In this document: positions 1 through 7,308 of the stretch, one piece after another
Position numbering within the stretch: the stretch's first letter is position 1
Layout of the letters: each line of letters starts with the position of its first letter
NCBI GenBank assembly: GCA_009924885.1
Contig: RFQS01000092.1
Coordinates: 1-8,637 of the forward strand
Direction: 5' to 3'
DNA: 8,637 nucleotides
DNA from: Pseudomonadota bacterium
GTDB taxonomy: Bacteria; Cyanobacteriota; Vampirovibrionia; LMEP-6097
Translations under genes and position numbers: made by a program
Notes under the pieces: model-generated
Database searches by the model: none
The model's input: the letters and a program-made list of their open reading frames with translations, nothing else
Told to the model about the DNA's origin: nothing

Positions 1-140
1 TGCAAAAATTCCATCTCTCTTGATAAACTTCTCTCTGAAATCTAATTAACAATTTGCTTGAATTATTAAAAATTTAACTTCAGATCTGAATTCAGGAAAC
101 TCTTGAAGACACTGATATAGTAAATGATTCTTATAGTGAA

Positions 141-1439
141 ATGACTGAAATTATTTCGGGTGACGTAAGCACAGAAATTATTGATAGTAAAGGTCGTATC
201 AGTGACCTAAGATCAAACCTCGGTCTTGGAGAATACGACGATAACGGGCGAGCAATGGTGCCTGGAACTATTTACAAAGACGAAAGTCAGCACACTCAGA
301 CCGCGAATAAACATGCTAATCTCGGTTACAAAATAGTAATAGTAGGAGAAATTCCACCACCACCCGGAGCTTTAGATTTCTGGCCAGAATTTTATGCACG
401 TGGCAAAGGAGTTCTAGAATGGGACGTCCCCGAAACTAAGAATTTTCTTCCGCCGCCGCCACCAAGTGACCCTTTAATACTTGATCTAGATGGAGATGGG
501 GTAGAACTAACCTCTCTGACAGAAGGAACCAAGTTTGATATAGACGGGAATGGCACTCTAGACCAAACTTCTTGGACTAAGAGTAGTAATGATTTCGATG
601 ATGCCTTCCTTGTATTAGATTCTAATAAAAACGGAGAAATAGATTCAGGGACTGAATTATTTGGCGATCAAAAAGGCTCTGCTAACGGCTATATTGAATT
701 AAGCAAATTAGACTCAAATCAAGATGGCACTATCGACGCTAAAGATACTGCATACAAAGATTTACAACTTTGGGCTGACATGGATGGTGACGGTAAAGTA
801 GGTGATGGTGAATTAAAAGGATTAGAAGAACTAGGTGTTAAATCTATTTCAACTAAATTCACGGGTCAAGTCGGTAGCAAAATAGACGCTAACGGAAATG
901 ACATCAGCCTTGAAAGTACATTTACGCGAGTGGTTAACGGTGAAGAAAAAACACTTAAAACAGTGGATGCCTTTTTTGTTACCGATGCTGCTGAAACCAA
1001 TCAGAGAACTATAACTTCTACTCAAGCTGGTGCTAATTCAGTAGTAACAACTCGCAGTACAAGTACTAATAACGCCTCGATTTCACCAGATGAAATTAAT
1101 GCTACTAGTGCTGAAGATGAAGCTGAGCTTGAGGCTGAAGAAAAAACTGAAAGATTTCGCCAAATTAGTCTCTCAAATAAATTAGATGAAGCTGAAGCGA
1201 ATAAACAAGCTTATGAATCTGAGCTATCTAGTGTCGAATCCGAAGTGAATAATGCTACAAGCAAAAGCTCAACAGTGAAAATTACTAAGCCTGCGAGCAG
1301 CGAAGATGAAGAAACTGAGGCTGTAGATGTTTCCAGTTCCGAAGATGATACTGTTGTTTTGTCTAGAAAAGATTCATTAACAGCAGATATATCATCAATA
1401 GATTCAGAAATAGAAAATCTTCGCAGCCAAATTGAGTAA
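141..1439 (+). CDS. FrpC-like self-processing, EF-hand-type calcium-binding protein without RTX repeats (possibly 5'-truncated)
   Basis: I read this 432-residue acidic protein as carrying a self-processing module of the kind known from FrpC and other RTX proteins. There, calcium triggers cleavage of an Asp-Pro bond, and the new aspartyl end can be joined to a lysine. Residues 1-109 are a non-repetitive N-terminal part with two proline runs (72-75 and 104-108). The scissile pair would be D110-P111, followed by the family hallmark DPLILDLDGDG. Calcium loops follow at about 115, 133, 160, 191 and 213; the last (DMDGDGKVGDGE) is a canonical EF-hand loop. The module ends near DAFFVTD (276-282). 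Residues 320-432 are Glu/Ser-rich with probable coiled coils. There are no nonapeptide GGxGxD repeats and no signal peptide, so the secretion route is unclear. The ATG at 141 has no Shine-Dalgarno sequence, and the frame stays open upstream to the stop at 87-89, so the true 5' end is uncertain. The module is a confident call; activity is inferred. Confidence 0.8.
   Translation: MTEIISGDVSTEIIDSKGRISDLRSNLGLGEYDDNGRAMVPGTIYKDESQHTQTANKHANLGYKIVIVGEIPPPPGALDFWPEFYARGKGVLEWDVPETKNFLPPPPPSDPLILDLDGDGVELTSLTEGTKFDIDGNGTLDQTSWTKSSNDFDDAFLVLDSNKNGEIDSGTELFGDQKGSANGYIELSKLDSNQDGTIDAKDTAYKDLQLWADMDGDGKVGDGELKGLEELGVKSISTKFTGQVGSKIDANGNDISLESTFTRVVNGEEKTLKTVDAFFVTDAAETNQRTITSTQAGANSVVTTRSTSTNNASISPDEINATSAEDEAELEAEEKTERFRQISLSNKLDEAEANKQAYESELSSVESEVNNATSKSSTVKITKPASSEDEETEAVDVSSSEDDTVVLSRKDSLTADISSIDSEIENLRSQIE
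468..986 (+). other. Self-processing module with predicted Asp-Pro cleavage site (domain within the first gene)
   Basis: This segment encodes residues 110-282 of the preceding gene. The Asp codon is at 468-470 and the Pro codon at 471-473. The order matches the module as I know it from FrpC: DP, LDLDGDG, a DxDGNG loop, a tryptophan, the LVLDSNKNGEID loop followed by TELFGD, a DSNQDGTID loop, LQLWADMDGDG, the LEELGVKSI segment, and a closing DAFF in place of the usual DVWF. All the landmark elements are present, so the fold looks intact. Whether the bond is actually cleaved cannot be told from sequence. Confidence 0.75.
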
Positions 1440-1504
1440 AAAATTTCAGCTCAATAGCTAAATATGAGATAGAATTAATTGAAATATTATCTGTAATAAG
1501 CTAA

Positions 1505-2383
1505 ATGAGCAGATCGCCTGTCAAAATCGCAATAACCTGTGACACCCAAAGATTGGGCTGTAAATTATTAGTTAATTTACTTAAGATTAACGGTGCAGAG
1601 CCAGTCGTCATACCGACACTATTAGAAGCTGAAGACGGCTTTTTTAAATTTAATACGCCATGTGAAGAACTTAAAAAAAAACATTTAGAAAAAGTCTCAG
1701 AATTAATGAAAGGCGTAGACGCTCTTATACTTCCTGGTAATAAATATGATCTTCACCCTAGTTACTACAAAGATGATGCTCTGCACCCTAAAACCCTGCT
1801 CTGTGACAATCCCTGCAATCTCAGATTCGATTCTGAATTCATCATGGCTCGTTATGCACTTTTCGAAAGACCCATGCCAATACTCGCCATATGCGGTGGA
1901 ATGCAATTACTTAATGTTATTCTTGGCGGGTCTTTAGTTCAAGATTTAACAGATGACCGTCGCACTCAAGAATCTGGCACTCAACACTGTGACCCAAATT
2001 TCATTCATAAGCCCGATATAATCCAAGAGACTCTGAAAGAGAGATTTTTCAGAATGCTTGAAAATGGTGAAAACGCTAATATTTTTGATGCCACCCATGG
2101 TATGGAAATAGTCAGAGACTCTGAACTAGCTAGGCTTTATAGAAAATACGCACCCGAGCTTGATCTTTCAGACATAGATGAGTTAAGTATTCACCATCAA
2201 GGACTCTTTAAAGAAAACCTCAGTAAAGAATTAAAAGCCGTAGCTTATGCACCAGATGGATTAATAGAAGCAGCAGAAATACATTCTCATGCCAAGTTCA
2301 ATATCCTAACGCAATTTCATGTGGAATATAATGTAAGCAGACTTGCTAATCCTATCGTGCAAGAGTTAATTAAATCTGTTTAA
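1505..2383 (+). CDS. Class I glutamine amidotransferase-like / gamma-glutamyl hydrolase family protein (peptidase C26)
   Basis: This 292-residue cytoplasmic enzyme probably hydrolyses a gamma-glutamyl amide bond with a Cys-His-Glu triad. The fold landmarks run in order: ITCDT near the start, LPGNKYDLHPSYY (76-88, the oxyanion-strand motif LPGGxDxxPxxY), the nucleophile elbow ICGGMQLLNVILGG (C130), SIHHQGL (228-234), YAPDGLIEAAE (248-258), and FHVEYN with H272 and E274. Members such as PuuD are about 250 residues. The extra length lies mostly between the elbow and HHQ (about 150-225). Two consensus positions differ: CGG instead of CRG, and FHVE instead of FHPE, while the triad is kept. The substrate cannot be assigned; gamma-glutamyl-GABA, folate polyglutamate or another gamma-glutamyl compound are all possible. 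The stop lies 3 bases before the glycine decarboxylase start, so the two are almost certainly co-transcribed. The start has only a weak ribosome site. Confidence 0.85.
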   Translation: MSRSPVKIAITCDTQRLGCKLLVNLLKINGAEPVVIPTLLEAEDGFFKFNTPCEELKKKHLEKVSELMKGVDALILPGNKYDLHPSYYKDDALHPKTLLCDNPCNLRFDSEFIMARYALFERPMPILAICGGMQLLNVILGGSLVQDLTDDRRTQESGTQHCDPNFIHKPDIIQETLKERFFRMLENGENANIFDATHGMEIVRDSELARLYRKYAPELDLSDIDELSIHHQGLFKENLSKELKAVAYAPDGLIEAAEIHSHAKFNILTQFHVEYNVSRLANPIVQELIKSV

Positions 2384-2386
2384 ACT

Positions 2387-5245
2387 ATGGCTTATTTCAA
2401 TTCTTCTAAAACTTATATCTCTGAAATGTTAGAAGAGATCGGAGTCTCGTCAATAGATGATCTATTCAGAGACATTCCAACAGAACTTCTCTTAAAGCAT
2501 GATCTGAAATTAGATTCAGCATTAGCAGAATGGGAAGTGCAAGAATATTTCCACAAACTTAGTTTAAAGAATAATTACAGAACTAATAATTTCAAAGGAG
2601 CTGGAGCATATCAGCATTACGTTCCAGCTTTAGTAAGATATCTCAGTTCTAGAGGCGAGTTCTTAACATCCTATACACCATATCAACCAGAAGTCAGTCA
2701 GGGAACGCTTAGAGCTATCTATATGTTTCAGTCTTTTATGGCTGATATCTGCGGCATGGATTTAGCTAATGCCTCCATGTATGATGGAGCCACAGCTTTA
2801 GCAGAAGCTCTCTGCATGGCTCATCGCATCCATAAAAAAAGGAAAATTTATTTATCTAAATTCACCCATCCTGAATATATAGAGGTCGCAGAAAATTACC
2901 TACACGCTTTAGATTTAGAAATTTCTTTCTTTGAAGATTTAAGTCAAGTAGATAATTCTTCGATAGTCAGTATCTCTAATCCAAATTTTTACGGTGAATT
3001 ACTAAGTCACAGTGAAAGACTCAGACTCAGTGAAGAAATAAAGAGCAGAGATTTATTCTTAATCATCTCTACTAGTGAGCCTTTCGCTTTATTCATGGAT
3101 GAGAAATTAAAAGATTTAGGTGCAGAAATAGTCTGCGGCTCAGCACAATCCTTTGGCAATCCAGTATTTTACGGTGGGGCTCAAGTCGGTTTTATAGCAA
3201 GCAAGTTAGAACACGTTAGACAGATGCCAGGTAGGCTGGTAGGCAAGACTACAGATCGCAAAGGCAATACTGGCTATGCCTTGACCTTTCAAGCAAGAGA
3301 ACAGCACATTAAAAGAGATAGGGCTAGCTCTAATATCTGCACCAATCAATCTATCCATGCTCTGTGTGTAGCTATTTATTTAAGTATGCTTGGAATATCT
3401 GGAGTAGAGAAAGTCATTCAAGACTGTTATTTAAAATCTCAACTAATCAAAAATACACTTAAAAAATTTCCAGAAATTAAAGTGTTTTCAGAAAATACTT
3501 TTAATGAATTTACAGTGCAGGTTAATTTTAATGCTATAGAAAAGAGATTAGGTTTAGAAGCAGCAAAGCAGCTCCAAGAATACTTAAATAGTTACTTAGT
3601 TAGTTTAAGTAAATTTGATATTTTAATTACTAAAAACCTAATACCCAAGAAGCTTTCTGAGCATTCAACTCAATATCTAAGTAATAGTTACTTACTAGCA
3701 GTCAGCGAGATTAATTCACTAGAACAGATAAAAATATTCATTGAAGGTTTAAATCAAATACTAGAGAATTCAGTAGAGATAAGCTTTTCAGAAGAATCAA
3801 ACATTAAATCAAAGAATGAAATAACCGAAACTATAGAGTATTTACCTAAGATCGACCCTGAAAATTACAAATTCGAATCTAAGACAGAGCTGGATGTCTG
3901 TAGATATTTCACTAAACTCTCACAGAAAAATTTCTCCATAGACACTAATTTCTATCCACTAGGTTCTTGTACAATGAAATACAATCCTAAAGTTAATGAT
4001 GATATAGCGAGTCAGGCTTCTTGGACTGGGGTTCATCCATACGAAGATGAGAAGAACATTCAAGGCGTACTTAAAGTTTATGAAGAACTAAATCAATCAC
4101 TTTGTGAAATCACTGGCTTTGATAGTTTCAGCTTACAGTCAGCAGCAGGAGCCCAAGGAGAATTTTCTGCATTATTAATGGCAAAAAAATACTTCAATGA
4201 TAAAGGAACTCCAGAAAGAGACATAGTCCTAGTACCAGATTCAGCTCATGGTACTAATCCTGCTAGTGCCGTTATGGCTGGATTTGAAGTGATTTCAGTA
4301 AAGTCCGCAGTGGACGGTGACGTAGATTTAGAACATTTAAATGAACTCTGCACCATTCATTCTAAAAGCATCGGAGTGTTTATGTTAACCAATCCTAATA
4401 CCTTAGGGATTTTCAGTAAACGCATTCAGACCATTACTAAAACAATTCACGAGCATGGTGGATTAATGTACTATGATGGAGCGAATCTTAACGCCATAGT
4501 CGGCACAAATCGCCCTGGTGATATGGGCTTCGACTTAATACATCTAAATGTCCATAAAACATTTTCAACACCACATGGAGGTGGTGGTCCAGGAGCTGGT
4601 CCTGTGGGCGCTAAAGGTGAACTTATAAAATATTTACCAAGTCCTTATTTAGTTAAAGATGCTAGTGGTGACTTAAAATGGGATAAAACAAATAGCCAAT
4701 CAATAGGGCGAATCAGATCATTTCACGGAAATTTTAATGTACTAATTCGTGCACTTACCTATATCAAATCTAATGGTAAAGAAGGTATTTCACAAATCGG
4801 TCAGATAGCAACTCTTAATGCTAATTATCTACAAGAGAAAATCCGAAAAAGTCCTATACTCTCGGAAGAAGGTCTTTTCAGTCCTTATTTTAACGAAGTC
4901 TGCAAACATGAATTTATTATCAGTGCAAGTAAACTTAAAGAAAAATATGGCATTAGTGCTTTAGATATAGCTAAAAACCTTTTAGATAAAGGCATTCATG
5001 CTCCCACTATCTACTTCCCCACTAATATCAATGAGTGCATTATGATAGAACCCACTGAAACAGAGTCTAGAGAAAGTTTAGATTCACTCGTTTTAGTACT
5101 AGAAGAAATTATTAGCTTAGCCAAAACAGAATCTGGCAGAGAGCTTATTAAAACTGCACCACATACCACAGAATTTTCACGTTTCGATGAAGTGAAAGCT
5201 GTTAAGGAGCCTGTTTTGAGCTGGATGATGGAAGGTTTAAAGTAA
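2387..5245 (+). CDS. gcvP: Glycine dehydrogenase (decarboxylating), P protein, built as a GcvPA-GcvPB fusion
   Basis: This is the PLP-dependent P protein of the glycine cleavage system. It decarboxylates glycine and passes the aminomethyl group to the lipoyl arm of the H protein (GcvH), with GcvT and tetrahydrofolate downstream. The 952 residues form two homologous halves. The N-half (1 to about 460) has GAGAYQHYVP (71-80), TSYTPYQPEVSQGTL (94-108), NASMYDGATALAEA (128-141) and QAREQHIKRDRASSNICTN (302-320). The C-half (about 485-952) has YPLGSCTMKYNPKVN (523-537), SAHGTNPASA (619-628), YDGANLNA (696-703), and HLNVHKTFSTPHGGGGPG with PLP lysine K724. It ends with IEPTETES (887-894) and APHTTEFSRFDEVKA (924-938). 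GAGxYxHxxP, SMYDGAT and the APHTT...RxDEVxA tail are typical of separate GcvPA and GcvPB subunits, not the E. coli-type single chain. The variable linker is about 455-490. No break is seen and all key motifs are present. gcvT and gcvH are not in the window. Confidence 0.96.
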   Translation: MAYFNSSKTYISEMLEEIGVSSIDDLFRDIPTELLLKHDLKLDSALAEWEVQEYFHKLSLKNNYRTNNFKGAGAYQHYVPALVRYLSSRGEFLTSYTPYQPEVSQGTLRAIYMFQSFMADICGMDLANASMYDGATALAEALCMAHRIHKKRKIYLSKFTHPEYIEVAENYLHALDLEISFFEDLSQVDNSSIVSISNPNFYGELLSHSERLRLSEEIKSRDLFLIISTSEPFALFMDEKLKDLGAEIVCGSAQSFGNPVFYGGAQVGFIASKLEHVRQMPGRLVGKTTDRKGNTGYALTFQAREQHIKRDRASSNICTNQSIHALCVAIYLSMLGISGVEKVIQDCYLKSQLIKNTLKKFPEIKVFSENTFNEFTVQVNFNAIEKRLGLEAAKQLQEYLNSYLVSLSKFDILITKNLIPKKLSEHSTQYLSNSYLLAVSEINSLEQIKIFIEGLNQILENSVEISFSEESNIKSKNEITETIEYLPKIDPENYKFESKTELDVCRYFTKLSQKNFSIDTNFYPLGSCTMKYNPKVNDDIASQASWTGVHPYEDEKNIQGVLKVYEELNQSLCEITGFDSFSLQSAAGAQGEFSALLMAKKYFNDKGTPERDIVLVPDSAHGTNPASAVMAGFEVISVKSAVDGDVDLEHLNELCTIHSKSIGVFMLTNPNTLGIFSKRIQTITKTIHEHGGLMYYDGANLNAIVGTNRPGDMGFDLIHLNVHKTFSTPHGGGGPGAGPVGAKGELIKYLPSPYLVKDASGDLKWDKTNSQSIGRIRSFHGNFNVLIRALTYIKSNGKEGISQIGQIATLNANYLQEKIRKSPILSEEGLFSPYFNEVCKHEFIISASKLKEKYGISALDIAKNLLDKGIHAPTIYFPTNINECIMIEPTETESRESLDSLVLVLEEIISLAKTESGRELIKTAPHTTEFSRFDEVKAVKEPVLSWMMEGLK

Positions 5246-5285
5246 CCGAATTTGCACTTTTCTTTGGCGCATATCTTATTTTCAC

Positions 5286-6107
5286 TTAATGGAATTTTTT
5301 GCTGATGTTGGCGATGGTGTCACGGAAGTTGAATTTCCCTTTAGTCAATGGAGCATTGTTAACCGATTGTCCTCCATTTTCTGCCCTCCAGTCCTGAGCA
5401 CTTTTTAATAACATCTTAACGTTATGTTGTGTGAGTTGAGCTAACTCTGAATCACCCAATCTCTTAGGTAATGATGGGGCTGCTGCACGTCGACTACGAA
5501 ATGAATCACCTTGATAATCGGGCTCTAATTCAAATTCTTTAACTAAAGAACTATTAACTCGAACCGATGAAGGTTTTAACCATTCTTGCTCAATAAATTT
5601 TAAAACTTTTACTAATTTATCGTATGGCTCAGTGTGTTCCCCAATAGCTAATTGTCCAAGAACTTGCTTAGCACCAGTAGCAATTAGTCCCAATCTTAGT
5701 TCTTCTTTCAATCGTGCATACGGATCTTTACCTGTAAAGTTGATTCCTGTCAAATACAATTTTTCTAATTGATCAAATAAAAAATAATTATCCCTTATAT
5801 GATTAGCACAAGTCTCTTTAATTTGTTTTACAGTAGCTAGAAAGTCATTCTGGTCTATAGGTTGAGAGGGATTTTCACTTAAAATAGTTCGAAGTGTTTG
5901 ATTACGGTAAGGATTTTCTTGTGCCACAGCTTGTCTGCTTTCAATGGGAGTGGAAAGGGCTTTAAACATTGCCCTACTTTCTACTGTATTCGCATTAACT
6001 AAAGTTTGTAATGCTTCAAGTGGAGTCCTTAGAGTTTTCAAAACTTGTTCTACATCAAATGATTTGATTGAATTAATTTGGCCTGATGAATTAATAGTGC
6101 TTGACAT
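5286..6107 (-). CDS. Hypothetical helical protein, unrecognised family
   Basis: I do not recognise this 273-residue protein. It has no signal peptide and no membrane segment, so a cytoplasmic or exported-effector location is possible. The first 15 residues are polar, with many Ser and Asn. Two similar stretches follow each other, KTLRTPLEALQTLVNAN (24-40) and KALSTPIESRQAVAQEN (48-64 region), which look like a degenerate repeat. The middle (about 85-180) is predominantly helical, with one cysteine (C100). A basic, Ser/Ala/Pro-rich stretch follows at 203-217 (FRSRRAAAPSLPKR). The C-terminus is Asn/Lys-rich. The gene is convergent with gcvP (40 bases between the stops) and lies 72 bases downstream of the outer-membrane barrel gene on the same strand, so it could be read through from it or use its own promoter. 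The ATG at 6107 follows an A-rich leader without a clear Shine-Dalgarno sequence. The uninterrupted length supports a real gene. Confidence 0.7.
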   Translation of the reverse strand: MSSTINSSGQINSIKSFDVEQVLKTLRTPLEALQTLVNANTVESRAMFKALSTPIESRQAVAQENPYRNQTLRTILSENPSQPIDQNDFLATVKQIKETCANHIRDNYFLFDQLEKLYLTGINFTGKDPYARLKEELRLGLIATGAKQVLGQLAIGEHTEPYDKLVKVLKFIEQEWLKPSSVRVNSSLVKEFELEPDYQGDSFRSRRAAAPSLPKRLGDSELAQLTQHNVKMLLKSAQDWRAENGGQSVNNAPLTKGKFNFRDTIANISKKFH

Positions 6108-6179
6108 GATGCTTTTTATCTTAAACTATCATATCTTATTTTGACAAGTTGTATTTTAAAAATTAATCAACAGGATTTC

Positions 6180-7250
6180 TCACTTCGCACCAAAACTAGT
6201 AGCTAGTCCCATAAATAACCTGAAATCATAACCAGCCTGCTCTCCCTCATAGACCTCGACTACAGGGAATCCCGCACTGATGTTATAAACTACTCTGTCA
6301 TTCAAAGTCATCCTGACTCCAGGACTTAAAAATACTGTGACCCCACCATGATTAGGAACCCTACGATTATCTATCTCAGGTACGCCCTGAGCTAAAGTAT
6401 TCCCCTCGAAAATTAAATCCCAAGCTATGTGCTGCCCTAAGATATGCTCTGGTAAAAGCTTTTCAAAAATATTACATTTATGCTCTTCATGGTCATGACT
6501 ATGCTGAAATGGGTCTTTATGAGTATGATGCACTGGATAACTAACCGCCACATTATAACTAGCCAAATCACCCACATCAGTAGAAGCTTTCCCCTCGGTA
6601 CTTAATTTATAGAGAAAATTAACATCTAAATTTACTTTATTAGAAAAGGTCTTAGAAACAGCTAAACCGAACATCGGATCAGTAGATCCCGAGCTAGGCT
6701 GGTTTACAGTTTCAAAAGTCTCTCCATTATCAGCTTTTACAGAACTGTTTCCTGTAGGCAGTTTCACACCAGCTAAAATAGCTGACTGAAATTTATGTTT
6801 CTCAGAATTTAAAAACCTATACTGACTAAGTAGAGTAAGCCCACCAAAGCCGATAGAATTACCAAGCTGCTCCAATTCACCATCATGCACTTCATGGAAG
6901 GCAAAACCATTACTAAAAGGCATACTAGCAGAGATGCTTAAATCATCAGTAATACCGTAAGCCATATTTAAACTAGAAGTGAGATTAGAATTTAAATCAT
7001 CAGCGTGTTGTTTTTTACTAATTAGACTGGTGATCTGTGACTGAGAAAATCTCCCAGAATTTAAATAACTCGCACCCGCACTAACACTAAACACGCCTTT
7101 AGGCAGAGTATACGCTGGTAATGTAATAATAGGGCCAGCAAGCCCACCAGCTTGGATGCCCGCAGAACAGCCACAGGCACCACCATGAGCGGAAACTGAA
7201 TTAGAAGCTAATATTAAAGCTAATAGTAAATAACAAAGACGAGTAGACAC
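6180..7250 (-). CDS. Outer-membrane beta-barrel protein, phenol-MetA/'transporter' type, with His-rich loop
   Basis: This 356-residue precursor looks like an outer-membrane channel of the family annotated as 'transporter' or MetA-pathway-of-phenol-degradation protein. It has a signal peptide (residues 1-21: STR, a Leu-rich core LLLALILA, then SVSA) with likely cleavage after A21. The remainder alternates short amphipathic strands and turns, as in a barrel, for example GVFSVSAGASYL, LSISASMPFS, SAILAGVKLPTGNSS and VTVFLSPGVRMTL, with the final strand near FRLFMGLATSFGAK. The mature N-terminus would be HGGACGCSAG, with a leading His and two Cys. A long loop at 240-259 carries seven His and one Cys (VHHTHKDPFQHSHDHEEHKC), suggesting metal binding. 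The start is GTG: a stop (TAA) lies four codons earlier in frame, no ATG is available, and the signal peptide begins at once. No Shine-Dalgarno is visible. It lies 58 bases after the glutathione S-transferase stop. The transported substrate is unknown. Confidence 0.75.
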   Translation of the reverse strand: MSTRLCYLLLALILASNSVSAHGGACGCSAGIQAGGLAGPIITLPAYTLPKGVFSVSAGASYLNSGRFSQSQITSLISKKQHADDLNSNLTSSLNMAYGITDDLSISASMPFSNGFAFHEVHDGELEQLGNSIGFGGLTLLSQYRFLNSEKHKFQSAILAGVKLPTGNSSVKADNGETFETVNQPSSGSTDPMFGLAVSKTFSNKVNLDVNFLYKLSTEGKASTDVGDLASYNVAVSYPVHHTHKDPFQHSHDHEEHKCNIFEKLLPEHILGQHIAWDLIFEGNTLAQGVPEIDNRRVPNHGGVTVFLSPGVRMTLNDRVVYNISAGFPVVEVYEGEQAGYDFRLFMGLATSFGAK

Positions 7251-7308
7251 GGCAGAAGATTATTCTAATACTAAATACATCATTTAATCTAGAAAAAGAC
7301 TAAAAGCC

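Noticed and set aside
1..45. Possible 3' end of an upstream gene (reads CKNSISLDKLLSEI then TAA).
   Set aside because: Only 14 codons are visible with no recognisable motif; chance openness of this length is common.
1440..1504. Possible promoter or terminator between the calcium-binding gene and the hydrolase: TATTAT at 1485-1490 and the small inverted repeat AGCT-CAAT-AGCT.
   Set aside because: No acceptable -35 at 16-18 bases, the stem is only 4 bp, and no T-run follows. A start of the hydrolase-gcvP transcript here is plausible but not shown.
1703..1937. Overlapping open frames on both strands inside the hydrolase gene.
   Set aside because: They are shadows of a well-supported enzyme gene and have no recognisable protein features.
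5246..5285. Shared terminator between the convergent gcvP and hypothetical genes.
   Set aside because: No stable hairpin is visible in the 40 bases; the only near-symmetry (CCGAA/TTTGG) is imperfect and lacks a T-run.
6108..6179. Promoter for the hypothetical gene: TATGAT on the minus strand at 6133-6128.
   Set aside because: A good -10 but no -35 at proper spacing (AAATAC at 17 bases). In AT-rich DNA such hexamers are frequent.
7251..7308. Hairpin between the transferase and barrel genes (TTCTA/TAGAA and AAAT/ATTT arms; AGATTA/TAATCT).
   Set aside because: Arms are short, A/T only and interrupted, so they are weak as a terminator and expected by chance in this composition.
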